Assembly: GCF_036588685.1 (NCBI RefSeq)
Contig: NC_086386.1
Span: 73,406,682-73,470,681 of the forward strand
From: Mytilus trossulus
Taxonomy: Eukaryota > Mollusca > Bivalvia > Mytilida > Mytilidae
Direction: 5' to 3'
Length of the DNA: 64,000 nucleotides
The translations under genes were made by a program, and so were the position numbers. This document shows, one piece after another, positions 1-12,440 of this stretch. Each line of letters starts with the position of its first letter. The stretch's first letter is position 1. Under the pieces are notes generated by a model. It worked only from the letters and a program-made list of their open reading frames with translations. It was not told the DNA's origin and did no database searches.

Positions 1-229
1 TGCATCATTCATCTGACCTTGACCACACTTATGGATTATTGATATAAAGACTGGTGTGTGATACTTGAACCTTCATATACAGACTTTCAAAATTGATTCA
101 ATGGTGACAAGTAAAGCAGGGGAAATATATCAACGTGTGGTCTCAGTTCTTAGACAACACTCACTGTTCAGATACCAAACTGAATGCATATGTGGCATAA
201 GAACTGGTTTCTTTAATAGATACTATTTA

Positions 230-320
230 AGAATATGTGGTACAAGCGACTATAAGACAACTCTCCATCCAAATCACAATTTTTAAAAGTAAACCATTAT
301 AGTTCAAAGTACAACCTTCA
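230..320 (+). repeat. Fragment of dispersed repeat family A
   Basis: It shares the core (ATGTGGTA, GACAACTCTCCATCCAAAT, AGTAAACCATTATAG) with copies near 6141, 14693 and, reversed, 25618. Only part of the element is present. Nothing gene-like was seen in the rest of bases 1-536. Confidence 0.6.
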
Positions 321-536
321 TGTTCAACGTAGACAAAAACAGATAACCCCTTAGTGTGTATCATTAGAGAATTCAAATTACTAAAAGCCAGCCAAATAAC
401 AAGATTCCATTAACTGTTTGCTCAATATTAAGTGGCAAAATATATCACCATTCAATTAAGAGGTTCAGCCAAGAGCTCAGCAGAACAAGGTCAAACCAAG
501 ATAAGGAAGAAATTCCCACTTTTACTGAAAAGGTTT

Positions 537-1790
537 TTGTTGAGCCTCCAATTTTCGACACAGAAAGCTTTTAAAGCCTTTACATAGGGATAATGATCCA
601 GCAGCATTAGCTAATCTTAAAACCTTTATATTTTAGAAGATGGTCGACCTGGATGCATCATACTTTGTATATAGATGCCTCATGTTACAAAGTTCCCTCA
701 GTCACATGTCCAATGTCATTGACCTCATTTTCATTGTTCAGGGACAAATTGATGGATTTTTTGTAATGTTAAATTCTCTCTTATTATGAGTAATAGGATA
801 ACTATATTTCGTATGTGCCTACCCTGCAAGGTCCTCATGCCCATCCAAAAGTTTTACTTGACCTTAACTTCCTTTCATGGATCAGTGAAGGTCAAGGTCC
901 ATATCTCAGATACTATTTGCAAAAGGTCTAGTATATTCCGTGTATGGAAGGACTGCAAGGTGTACATGTCCAACTGGCAGGTGTCATCTGGCCTTGACCT
1001 CATTTTCATGGTTCAGTGGTTTTAGTTATGTTTTTTGTGTTTTGGTTTGCTTTCTTACTGAAAGCATTAGGTCTACTACATTTGGTGTATGGAATGATTG
1101 TAAGGTGTACATGTCCAGCGGAGTGTCGACCTTATTTTCTTAGTTCAGTGGTGAAAGTTGTTTTTGATATTTTGTCTTTTTTCTAATTCTTTATGCAATA
1201 GGTCACCTATATATATGGTGTAAGGAAATATTTTCTCTTCTATGTGTCAGTTGCACGGGTTTTATTTGACCTTGACCTCATTTTCACGGTTCATTGCTCA
1301 GTATTAAGTTTTTGTGTTTTGGTCTGTATTTCATAAACTATAAGCAATAGGTCAACTATTTTTGTTGTATGGAAGAATTGATAGCTGTACAGGTCTGCCT
1401 GGCATGGTTCATTGGCCAATGATTAGTTTTCTTGGTTAATGTAAGTTTATATGACAGTTGTAATAAATCTTTATATTAAGGTAGATTGATGGTATACCGC
1501 CATCTTGGATTGTACAATCACAGTACAAAATCGGTCTAGTTATTTGCCTAAATCTGCCAATTTAGAGACAGAATTTTCAACCACTTGTTGCTTGAAAAAT
1601 AGCACGGTGACCCATACTTTTTTTATTAAATTTTTGAAAAGAGCATAGTAAAATCTTCATTTTGGCAAATTATAAAAAAAAAATCTGTCTCAAAAAATAT
1701 ATACTGGTGATCTACCTTAAGGACTGTCAACAATGGTCAACATAACATCAATAATTAGTAAAGAAGGCAAGACATTTCAGTGTGTGTGAA
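537..1790 (+). repeat. Dispersed repeat family G, copy 1, with internal tandem units
   Basis: This is a diverged copy of the element at 23980-25245. Both run through the same order of blocks: CATAGGGATA.TGATCC near the left, several imperfect units of about 170 bp each carrying TGACCTTGACCTCATTTTCA, and ACATTTCAGTGTGTG at the right. The terminal inverted repeats seen in copy 2 are not visible here. A small TTAA-flanked element (1480-1716) is inserted near its right end. Open frames inside are short and not conserved between copies, so I treat it as non-coding. Confidence 0.75.
1480..1716. mobile_element. Small TTAA-flanked MITE nested in repeat G
   Basis: A 237-bp block begins GGTAGAT and ends ATCTACC, with TTAA on both sides (1476-1479 and 1717-1720). 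The homologous position in the other family-G copy (about 25031) lacks the block, so that copy serves as an empty site. No coding capacity is visible. TTAA duplication is typical of piggyBac-type transposition, but the very short terminal repeat makes the superfamily uncertain. Confidence 0.65.
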
Positions 1791-2276
1791 GTAGAAGTTC
1801 TGCTTATACCATTGTATACAGGAGATTGAGTCAATTTTTCTTAATACAATAATTCCACTTGAACACAAAACAGGCCTTTGACACTGAGATCACTTTGTAA
1901 ATTTGATGAAGTATAAAATGAAATTAAAAAAAAAATCAACACAATGAATATGGCTGAAGGTAAAGCTACAAATCACTTAGTTTAATTATAAAATAAGAAT
2001 GCTTATGTTCTGCATTTCTTTTATACTTGAATTGCCATCAGGTGATCTCTTTTTATCTGACCCAAACATATACCCTAGTTTAACATGCATGTATTAACTG
2101 GTCAGCTTGTTGTTAAATTGAAGTAACCCTACTACTACCAATTCAGATGCCTCATGCCCTGATAAAACCTTTGTTATAAACACTATAAAAGTACAACTTA
2201 ACCATTTTAAAAGAGGACAAGACTTCTATATAAATGGTTTAAAAAAAAAGAAGTTAATCAACATGAACATAATAAA

Positions 2277-2282
2277 TTTATT
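2277..2282 (-). terminator. Polyadenylation signal AATAAA of polyubiquitin
   Basis: AATAAA on the minus strand, about 90 bases past the polyubiquitin stop codon, is the first canonical signal downstream. The stretch 1797-2276 beyond it is AT-rich with nothing recognisable. Confidence 0.7.
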
Positions 2283-2368
2283 GCAATGCTTGCACAATTT
2301 TAAAAGATAAAATGAACAGCTTTAAAGTCACTTTGCAAAAGTACGAGACTAAACTGTCCCAGAAAAGT

Positions 2369-5149
<2,781 letters not shown>

Positions 5150-5221
5150 TTTAATGCTTTGTGATTCTATTCAATAATATAAGTTCTTCTGTCTGTTTAA
5201 CAATCTGTTTGCGCTGTATAC
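5150..5221 (-). other. Predicted non-coding exon 1 of polyubiquitin
   Basis: The 3' end is fixed by the donor at 5149. The 5' end is only an estimate, placed about 30 bases downstream of the TATA box at 5247-5254. Confidence 0.65.
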
Positions 5222-5246
5222 TAAAGTAATTTGCGCAGGTCAGAAT

Positions 5247-5254
5247 TATTTATA
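5247..5254 (-). promoter_or_regulatory. TATA box (TATAAATA) of polyubiquitin
   Basis: A clean TATAAATA on the minus strand lies about 100 bases upstream of the predicted first-exon donor. The resulting leader exon would be about 70 bases long. Confidence 0.75.
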
Positions 5255-5264
5255 CAAGTCCTGT

Positions 5265-5270
5265 CACGTG
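5265..5270. promoter_or_regulatory. CACGTG E-box
   Basis: A palindromic CACGTG sits about 11 bases upstream of the polyubiquitin TATA box. It could bind bHLH-zip factors of the USF/MITF/TFEB type; binding is inferred from the motif only. Confidence 0.45.
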
Positions 5271-5352
5271 ATGTTGTCATAGTTATTTTCAGATTTGTGA
5301 TACATGTGTTGTCTACGTGTACATGTACATACATAATACACGCTAATTATAG

Positions 5353-5365
5353 GAAAGTTCGAGAA
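5353..5365. promoter_or_regulatory. Heat-shock element upstream of polyubiquitin
   Basis: GAAAGTTCGAGAA is a perfect three-pentamer HSF1 site (GAA-N2-TTC-N2-GAA), about 100 bases upstream of the TATA box. Heat-inducible polyubiquitin genes commonly carry such sites. The remaining upstream DNA to 6033 shows no gene or recognised repeat. Confidence 0.75.
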
Positions 5366-6033
5366 AGGACGTAGATACTGTTGTGAAACGTACATTAGTT
5401 TATTCACCGTAAACGAATAAACAAAGATAATCTATCAAAATAAAAGTAGATAGAAAGAGTTCTATTTTTAGACGTTTTAATATTCAATATTTTATTGGAA
5501 AGAGCACAATAGAGGTGATCCAAATACAGACAATTATAATATTAAAACAACATATAAATGAAATAAAGATTCATGTAACAAGCCATGAGCCAATTCTATG
5601 TATACACATACATTATAGACTGAATAACTTCGATATTTTTTTGGTGGGTGTGTGCCATTTTTGCCTCAAAAAACGTTAACCCATTTAAATATAACATACA
5701 CTGAAATTGAATTCAGTACCTATAGTTTATAAATATTTAAGAAAGAATGACCTATACTTATATACAATATTTAAAATATGACCCATCATAAGTCATAAAT
5801 ATACCAGCAGATATATATGTCTCTGATACCAGCTACCCTTAAGTTTTTATATATCAATGAATTGATATCATTTGGTGCACATATATATCATCGTTATATA
5901 TGCGCATGGATTGTTATATTGGTGTGTACATCATACCCCAAATCAAAAAGGAGGGCCATTTTAATATAAAATCTCGCAAAATTATGACCCATATTTTTGG
6001 CACATCCCCGTATACCGAATAATAGGAAGTTAA

Positions 6034-6053
6034 CCCCCCCCCCCCCCCCCCCC
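6034..6053. repeat. Poly-C run (20 bases)
   Basis: Homopolymer C tract. Similar tracts occur at 6565-6577, 34225-34240 (interrupted neighbourhood) and 60617-60632. Exact lengths may be affected by sequencing. Confidence 0.9.
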
Positions 6054-6140
6054 GTGGATTATAGTACCATGGTACAGTCTGCTAAAATCTTTGATAATTA
6101 AATAAATAATAAAAATATGTAGGAAGATGCACAAAAGAGT

Positions 6141-6335
6141 GAAGATGTGGTGTGAGTGCCAATGAGACAACTCTACATCCAAATAACAATATATAACTTG
6201 AAGTAAACCATTATAGGTCAAGGACTGGTATGGCCTTCAACACCGTAGCCTTGGCTAGCTATATATAAAGGGCCTAAAAAATAATTTCTAGTGTAAAAAC
6301 ATTCAAACGGGAAAACCAACGGTTTAAAAGATCCA
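6141..6335 (+). repeat. Dispersed repeat family A, near full length
   Basis: Shares GATGTGG.GTGAGTGCCAAT, GACAACTC.ACATCCAAAT, the GGCCTTCAACAC block and the AACGGGAAAACCAACGG end with the copies at 14693 and (reversed) 25618. No open frame is conserved. From 6336 to 7549 I see only AT-rich DNA with a poly-C run (6565-6577) and a TA microsatellite (about 6979-6998). Confidence 0.8.
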
Positions 6336-7549
6336 TATAGCAACGGAAATCAACTTTGTTAAAGTAAATTCTGTAACCATGGACTTTTTACCCTAGTAAT
6401 ATTTGTCCGCAAAATCAGTTTATAGTACAATATACTAATCTTCCCTGATGCCCTCTGGGTAATTCAAAATATACAATAATATAATATAATTATACATTTA
6501 AAGATAATCAGGGGCAAGATTATGTATACACTTATCAAAAAATCATGTTGTTTTCTTATATAAGCCCCCCCCCCCCCTTTCTTATATATGTCCATAATTT
6601 ATGTCCATTCTTATGTACTGTTTTATAAAAGCTCTTTTAATTAATTGGAAATAAAATATTCTTATTCTTATCAAAAACTCAGTATCATTATAATGATCTT
6701 CTACAACTACTTCTAACTTAACATAGTATGAATAAGGTATAATGGAAATTTGGTTTTTAACAGATTTTTTTGGGCATCTGCTTGACCACAATATATTTAA
6801 TCTTTTCCACAACAAATTGGGGATAAAAAAAATCGTTAAGAACATACACACTCCTTTTATTAAATTAAATAGTCGTTCCCTACAGGATTATTTTTTTTAT
6901 AAAAAAAATAAAGAACAAGTATCTTGGTCTAATTTTTTGGCAAGATTTTGAAACTTTTAACAGAAAGGATGATATTTTTATATATATATATATATATAAG
7001 AGATAAGAAATAAAACAATGTAAAGTTTAAAGTGTTAAAGAAATGCAGAAGACATAATTTATCATAGATATTTTGTATTTATAAAGCCATTTTACCGGCA
7101 TAACTTTACAGTATACAGAGGAATCTTTTTTAACTAGACATAAGTCTTTTTTTTCAGAAGACGATATCAAGTTTTACTCCAGCAACAACAAACAATTTAA
7201 AGTGATGAATTTGCAAAAATCTGTCAAAAACGGCGATCTTAAATTTATTTTAAAATACTTGGTGCATCTGTTCATTAGCAATCACTAATTAGATGTAGCT
7301 CTAGTCAATATTTAAAACTTTGTAAACGCATGAGTCAAGTACAGATTATATATGTACGCAGTTTTAGACGATCACCAATCTAATTATATAAAAAACGATC
7401 TCTCAACGCTCCCGTTTTCTGATATGTCGCGTGAGAAATAGGTTTTTAATTAGATTGGACGAACACTATAAACATAAATAACTTTTTATCTTCTATAAAA
7501 CTGTATATAATGGACACTAGCCGACGTGAATGTCTTCCACAAGACCTTA

Positions 7550-7705
7550 ACAGAGCCGGACTTTAGGGGGAGCCCGCCCCCCTTTTGGGGACAAAATTTG
7601 GTTGCTTATAAAGGGAATCTGAAAACTGAAGTATAACTGGAGCGGCCCCCCTCTTAGGTCAGTCAGTGGACCCCGACTTATGAACATTTCTGGATCCGCC
7701 ACTGC
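7550..7705 (-). repeat. Small dispersed element family D (GGATCCGCCACTG end)
   Basis: The block runs from a GACTTTAGGGGGAGCC.GCCCCCC region to TCTGGATCCGCCACTG. The same ends recur at 8222-8377 and 10020-10185, and in opposite orientation inside each 649-bp unit (12773, 13422, 14071). The ends resemble terminal inverted repeats (CAGTGGCGGATCC-like), suggesting a MITE. Confidence 0.65.
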
Positions 7706-7735
7706 TTAACATTTTTTGACGAACACCGCTATGGT

Positions 7736-8050
7736 CATAAGCTTTTCATCTTCTATAGATAACTTATTTGACGGACACAGCTGACATCAATAGCTTTTCA
7801 TCTTCTATATAAAGATAACTTATTTGACAGACTCAGCTGACATCAATAGCTTTTCATCTTCCATAGATAACTTATTTGACGGACACAGCTGACATCAATA
7901 GCTTTTCATCTTCTATAGATAACTTATTTGACGGACACAGCTGACATCAACGGACACTTACGTAACTAGCTTTTTGTCTTCTATACATAACAGTATTTGA
8001 CATACACTGACGACGTCAACCAGCTTTTATTCTTGTACAACTATGGCTTT
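7736..8050 (+). repeat. Degenerate 52-56 bp minisatellite
   Basis: Units contain AACTTATTTGACGGACACAG, CTGACATCAATAGCTTTTCA and TCTTCTATAGAT, repeating at about 7763, 7819, 7871 and 7923. Degenerate relics with the same words lie at 8378-8510 and 9245-9350, so the array was once larger and was split by the later insertions at 8091-8377 and 8521-9245. Confidence 0.75.
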
Positions 8051-8090
8051 TCATCTTCAGAAGTTCTACAATAACTTATTTGACAATCAC

Positions 8091-8377
8091 TCAGTGGCGG
8101 ATCCAGGGGAAAGTTCCGGGGACCCCCTTTTTTTGACAATCAATGCATTTGAATGGGAACATATAGTTGGACCCCCCCCCTTTTTAAAATGGCTTGATCA
8201 GCCCTTGCGCTGACGTCAACAGAGGCGGATTTAGGGAGTGGGCAGTTGGCCCGCCCCCCCCTTTTCTCGGAAAAAATTGTTGATCATATAGGGAATCTCT
8301 GGAGCGTGACCGGAGCGGACCCCTCTTAGGCAGTCAGTGGGCCCCCACTTATCAAAATTTCTGGATCCGCCACTGGG
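8091..8377. repeat. Two adjacent CAGTGGCGGATCC-type small elements
   Basis: The first part (8091-8220) starts CAGTGGCGGATCCAGGGG. The second (8222-8377) starts AGAGGCGGATTTAGGG and ends CTGGATCCGCCACTG. Both are G/C-homopolymer-rich and non-coding, inserted in the old 52-bp array. Confidence 0.6.
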
Positions 8378-8520
8378 TAATAGCTTTTCATCTTCTAGAA
8401 AAACTTATTTGACAAACACTAACGTCATTAGCATTTTAACTTCAAGACTGAAATAAACTTATTTGACAGACACTGACGTTCACAGCTCTTCACGTCTTCT
8501 ATAGAAAATTTTATATGGCA

Positions 8521-9245
8521 CTAGAACACACCCGTGATATCACGGGTCCGTGAATGAATTAAAGTATATACCTATGTGCAAGCCTTATTTTAGTAGTCAT
8601 CTGATAAAGTCGTGCCGATTATAAGATACGCCGTTTTTTTCTGCTATCAAATCTTTCTGTTTGAACCCGTCGAATTGGATTGGAACTTAAAACAATAGGT
8701 CCTGGAATGGAGTATTTTTTTAATCAACAGCATTGTCCTATATTAGTAATAAATAAAGTTGAATTCTTTGATTCGCTGGTTTACGTTATGCCCACTAACA
8801 AATTGAAAACTGTACCTATACGCCTTATTTTTAGTCCAGATTTTAAGTATTCGTATTGTTATCTTAGAAAGTTTTACTAATTAAAATACTACAATAAGCA
8901 GCAATTTGACAATTTAATAGTGTCAACCCTGTGATTATGATTGACCCGTGTATATAGCATATTAATCCTGAAAACACCGTTTGGTGGTGCGCCTGTCAGA
9001 TGCGGAACGTACAGATAAGGTAATAGGTAACAGGTGAATATACTATTGGTATCGGTAGCAGACTCGACCCGGAACTTCTTAATTATTGGCAATATTAATT
9101 ATGTGGAAAACAAAAGGGCCTGGAGGGGTGTAATTTTTAATCTACATCTTTGTACTATTTTAGTTATATATAATATTAAATTCTGCGATTCGTCGTTTTT
9201 ACGTGATGACGGCTGACAAATTGGACCTCGTAATTTTAGTATTAT
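8521..9245 (+). repeat. Dispersed repeat family E, copy 1
   Basis: The element starts CTAGAACACACCCGTGATAT and contains a perfect 16-bp palindrome CCCGTGATATCACGGG (8531-8546). It ends near GACGGCTGACAAATTGGACC. It matches 58728-59268 closely in the right half. A 60-codon open frame at 9034-9216 is shared with that copy (12 residue differences, no indel) but resembles no protein I know. Confidence 0.8.
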
Positions 9246-9481
9246 ATAGATAGATACACTGACGTCGATAGCTTTATAATTCATCTTTTACAAAAACTTA
9301 TTTGACAAACACTGACGTCAATAGCTTTACATCTTCTAGAAAGAAAAAAACTTATTTAACAAAAAATAACATGTTAGATTCAGGTATATAGAAATAAAAA
9401 CAAATCTGGGACAAATGCCTTTGCTGGTATACAGTAAACATTTCATGCCAGTTAAAAAATATCCAATGTGAATATGTGAAT

Positions 9482-9580
9482 TGGTTTAAAAAAAAACTTT
9501 TTTTAAAGCTATCTTAACATCTCACTTGTATACCATTAGTGAGATGTTAAGATAGCTTTAAAAAAGTTTTTTTAAACCAA
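9482..9580. repeat. Long near-perfect hairpin (arms about 44 bp, loop about 11)
   Basis: The arm TTTAAAGCTATCTTAACATC plus flanking A/T runs and TCACT is repeated in inverted form on the other side of TTGTATACCAT. The only mismatch visible is the length of homopolymer runs. It abuts the left end of the dispersed repeat at 9585. Confidence 0.85.
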
Positions 9581-9584
9581 GTCG

Positions 9585-9840
9585 CCTCTGGCCTTTGTTA
9601 GTCTTGTATGATTTTGAATTTTAGTTTCTTGTGTATAATTCGGAGTTTAGTATGACGTCCATTATCACTGTACTAGTATACATATTTTCAAAGGGACCAG
9701 CTGAAGGACGCCTACGGATGTGGGAGTTTCTCGCTTCATTGAAGACCCATTGGTGCCCTTCGGTTGTTGTCTGCTCTATGGTCGGATTGTTGTGGCTTGG
9801 ACACATTCCCCATTTCCTTTCTCAATTTCATTAAAGCACC
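9585..9840 (-). repeat. Dispersed repeat family R, minus orientation
   Basis: Contains GGACCAGCTGAAGGACGCCT, TTGAAGACCCATTGGTGCCC and ACACATTCCCCATTTCC. The reverse-complement counterpart lies at 44900-45360 and a fragment at 49187-49265. From 9841 to 10019 nothing is recognised. Confidence 0.7.
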
Positions 9841-10019
9841 ATTTTCTACATAAGAAAATGCCTGTACCAAGTGAGGAATGTGGCAGTTGTTATTCATATG
9901 TTTAATGTGTTTGAGCTTTTGATTTTGCCATTGGATTAAGGACTTTCCGTTTTGAATGTTAATTCCTCAGTCAGATCTCAGTATTTTTGAGATTTTACTT
10001 TTTTTTCAAAACATGCATA

Positions 10020-10185
10020 GGCAGACCAAGGAGAGGGGCTGTGTGTCCGTTCCCCGTCTTGTGAGAATAAATGTGGTTGGTTATTTATAGGGAATCACTG
10101 ACGACACGTATGACTGAAGCGGCCCCCTTTTAGGTTAGTCAGTGCCCCCTTTAACAAAAATATCTGGATCCACCACTAGCATGCA
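10020..10185 (-). repeat. Small dispersed element family D
   Basis: Includes AGGGAATCACTGACGACACG, GAAGCGGCCCCCTTTTAGG and the end TATCTGGATCCACCACT, matching the other D copies. It is diverged. Confidence 0.6.
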
Positions 10186-10499
10186 TGCCATGATGGACAT
10201 ACACTCATCAAAAACCAGTATTCACTCTTTCACACAATTTGATCGAAATATATATAAAAAATATCTTCATTGCTGGAAGGAATATAGAAATAAAGAACTA
10301 TCAAGGTATAACTATATAAAGGCTAAATAATTTACATTTTCTTTAAAACTCTATTTTGTTTTGGAACATATATATATATTAATCTAAAAGATATTTGATG
10401 GAGGCAATTAATTTGTAAGATAAAAATAAGCGCTCATGGCTGTCATACATTTACTAGGATTGTAATTTGAGACTGATAGATATATATGTAAAAAATTGT

Positions 10500-10700
10500 G
10501 CCGTAAATCAGGAACATATATATATATATATATATATACAACTCGTCTAAACATCAACCCAACAATGTTAGACCTGTAAATTTGCTTTCGCAAATTTTTG
10601 GTTCTTCCCTCGCCGGGATTCGAACCCATGCTACTGTGATATCGTGACACCAAATCGCCTGCACTGCAGCCGTCCCGCTAGACCACACGACCACCTGGGC
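10500..10700 (-). mobile_element. tRNA-derived SINE with a TA-repeat tail
   Basis: On the minus strand it has a Pol III A-box-like GTGGTCTAGCGGG (10674-10686) and a perfect B box GGTTCGAATCC (10616-10626). An unrelated body follows, ending in a TA microsatellite (about 10516-10538). The region between the boxes does not fold into a plain cloverleaf by eye, so it is not called a tRNA gene. It could belong to the V-SINE/RUDI-type molluscan SINEs; that assignment is from memory. Confidence 0.7.
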
Positions 10701-11267
10701 TCTCAAATAAAAGAGCTTTCGGTGGCCATATGTTACCTTTCCACGTCAGTTTTAATCTAGCGGCGTACTACAGTACATGATATATAAGGCATGAAGATGT
10801 TATTGTTACAGATCAGCTAAATTATCTATAGTAAAGGATCCTACAAATTAATGTAAGATACAGTCACAGAAAATAATTATATTCATATATATATATATAT
10901 TAGATATACGGTTCCCAGTGTAAATAGATCTCAATACAACACTTTAATAAAAATGATTATACTGCATTACACCATTTTTTGGCTTAATGCCCACCTTATG
11001 TGTTGATAATAAAAATAATTCTTTTGCTGAATTTCAGGTAACATGCAATAATTTCCAATCTTTATAGACAATCTCTTTTTAACTTTTCATATAATTACTA
11101 TTAAGTATAATTCAAGAGGTTTAATTTATGCCGATAAATTAAGGAGAAGTTCAAAAATGATCATTTCAAATTAGCCACAAGTAGACATGTTTTGAAACTT
11201 TATATTTCAGTGAAAGTTAGTACCAGCAGTCTGCTAGGCTTGTGCTGCTAGGATTATAATTAAATCG

Positions 11268-11515
11268 TGACGCCAGATCAACGCGCGAATTTCGTCTACG
11301 TAAGACCAGGGACTTTCTATACTAAGAAATAAGAAATAGTATAGAAAATCCCTGATAAAACTCATCAGTGACGCTCACAATGACATCAAAATAGTTATAA
11401 GGCATAACAAATACCATATATGTGCGAAGCTGAAGCCGTTGTCAAAGAGCCGCATTGAGTCCGCGGGACCCAAAAAGATGTGCCAAATACGACTAGGAGG
11501 TAATCTGTATTCCTG
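11268..11515 (+). repeat. Dispersed repeat family B, copy 1, with nested palindrome
   Basis: Carries the family marks (CGCG..TTTCGTCTAC, ACTCATCAGTGACGCTCA, GTGCCAAATACG.CTA, GGTAATCTGTATTCC) seen at 45762, 47150 (reversed) and 47737. A 48-base palindromic insertion at 11307-11354 splits it. Confidence 0.7.
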
Positions 11516-11700
11516 GGATAAGGCAATATGTCTGTTGAGTTTAATAATTACTTTTAAAAATCTACGGATTGGTCAGTATAGTCTGAGGTTCTAGTATTTA
11601 ATTCAAATGCAATTTAAAAATACGCGCTTTTTAACTTTTGAAGTATACAGTATCCAATCAAATATGTCGTTACAAATTTCCTTGGTATAATTTGCATAAC

Positions 11701-11719
11701 CAATCAAACATCTCCACGT
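11701..11719 (+). promoter_or_regulatory. Canonical ER-stress response element (ERSE) of calnexin
   Basis: CCAAT, nine bases, CCACG: an exact match to the ERSE (CCAAT-N9-CCACG) bound by NF-Y with ATF6/XBP1 at promoters of ER chaperone genes. A second CCAAT lies at 11653. The only gene downstream on this strand is calnexin, whose coding start follows a splice acceptor, so a 5'UTR exon is expected upstream. This places the calnexin promoter near 11.65-11.75 kb, with the intron spanning the 649-bp repeats. Confidence 0.7.
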
Positions 11720-11739
11720 TTATGAACTTCATCTGTTGA

Positions 11740-11789
11740 CCGGCGTGAGGGATTTGGAACGCTTTTAACTTGGAACACCAGAATTACTG
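11740..11789 (+). other. Candidate 5'UTR exon of calnexin
   Basis: A non-coding first exon must precede the acceptor at 14900. The stretch just after the ERSE offers possible donors (CTG|GTAAAA at 11789/11790 or GGC|GTGAGG near 11744). The exact exon is a guess; cDNA ends would settle it. Confidence 0.3.
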
Positions 11790-12229
11790 GTAAAATGTCT
11801 TATAATGATTCAAATTTGAAATACTTTAATACCTTATTCCCACGATCACTTCTGTTTGAAACACCAGCTCACTTTGAAAATGCACAAATCCTTCATTATT
11901 TGTAAAGAAACGATTAAACAGAAAAAAGGGGGAGGACGAATAATCATGACATGCCTGATTTTTCAGATCATACTGTAACATTAGGCCCTTATCAGTATTA
12001 AAACTTTGACACATTTTCTAAAGCCCAGTCTTGCTTATTTTTATTTGGCCTGAAGGATTTTTTACAGCCCTTTAGAAACTGCAAAAATTATGTCCCCTTA
12101 TAAAATGTCTATTTTGGTGACTGGCTTTGAGCGAATTGCGAGTATAAGGTTGTTGCAAGGGTTATCTTGAAGACTACATAAATCTTGACCAAGGATAAGA
12201 TATTTACTTCATATCTTACATACAGCATA

Positions 12230-12440
12230 TATGGGGGGTGGAAGGTGTCCTGATACCGAAATCCCGGACGTAAAAACACCAGATCCTGTAATCCCGGGCT
12301 GAAAATCACAAAATCTTGAGGTCCAAAAATTTGGAAAAAAAAGAATACCCGGATCTAAAAAGGGTAAATCCTGAAACCCTGAGCTTAAAAACACCTGATC
12401 CCGGAGTCCCGATAAAGGTCATATCCCCCCTCACATATTG
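12230..12440. repeat. Degenerate 'ATCCCG' short tandem repeat
   Basis: Imperfect units of about 23-27 bp of the form TCCCGAAATCCCGGGCTTAA..ACACC. The same repeat occurs at 60445-60640, ending in the same GTCCCGATAAAGGTC. Its right part seeds the first 649-bp unit. Confidence 0.65.

Noticed and set aside
10600..10700. Genuine tRNA gene
   Set aside because: The B box is perfect, but acceptor and anticodon stems do not pair as a cloverleaf and a SINE-like body and tail follow.
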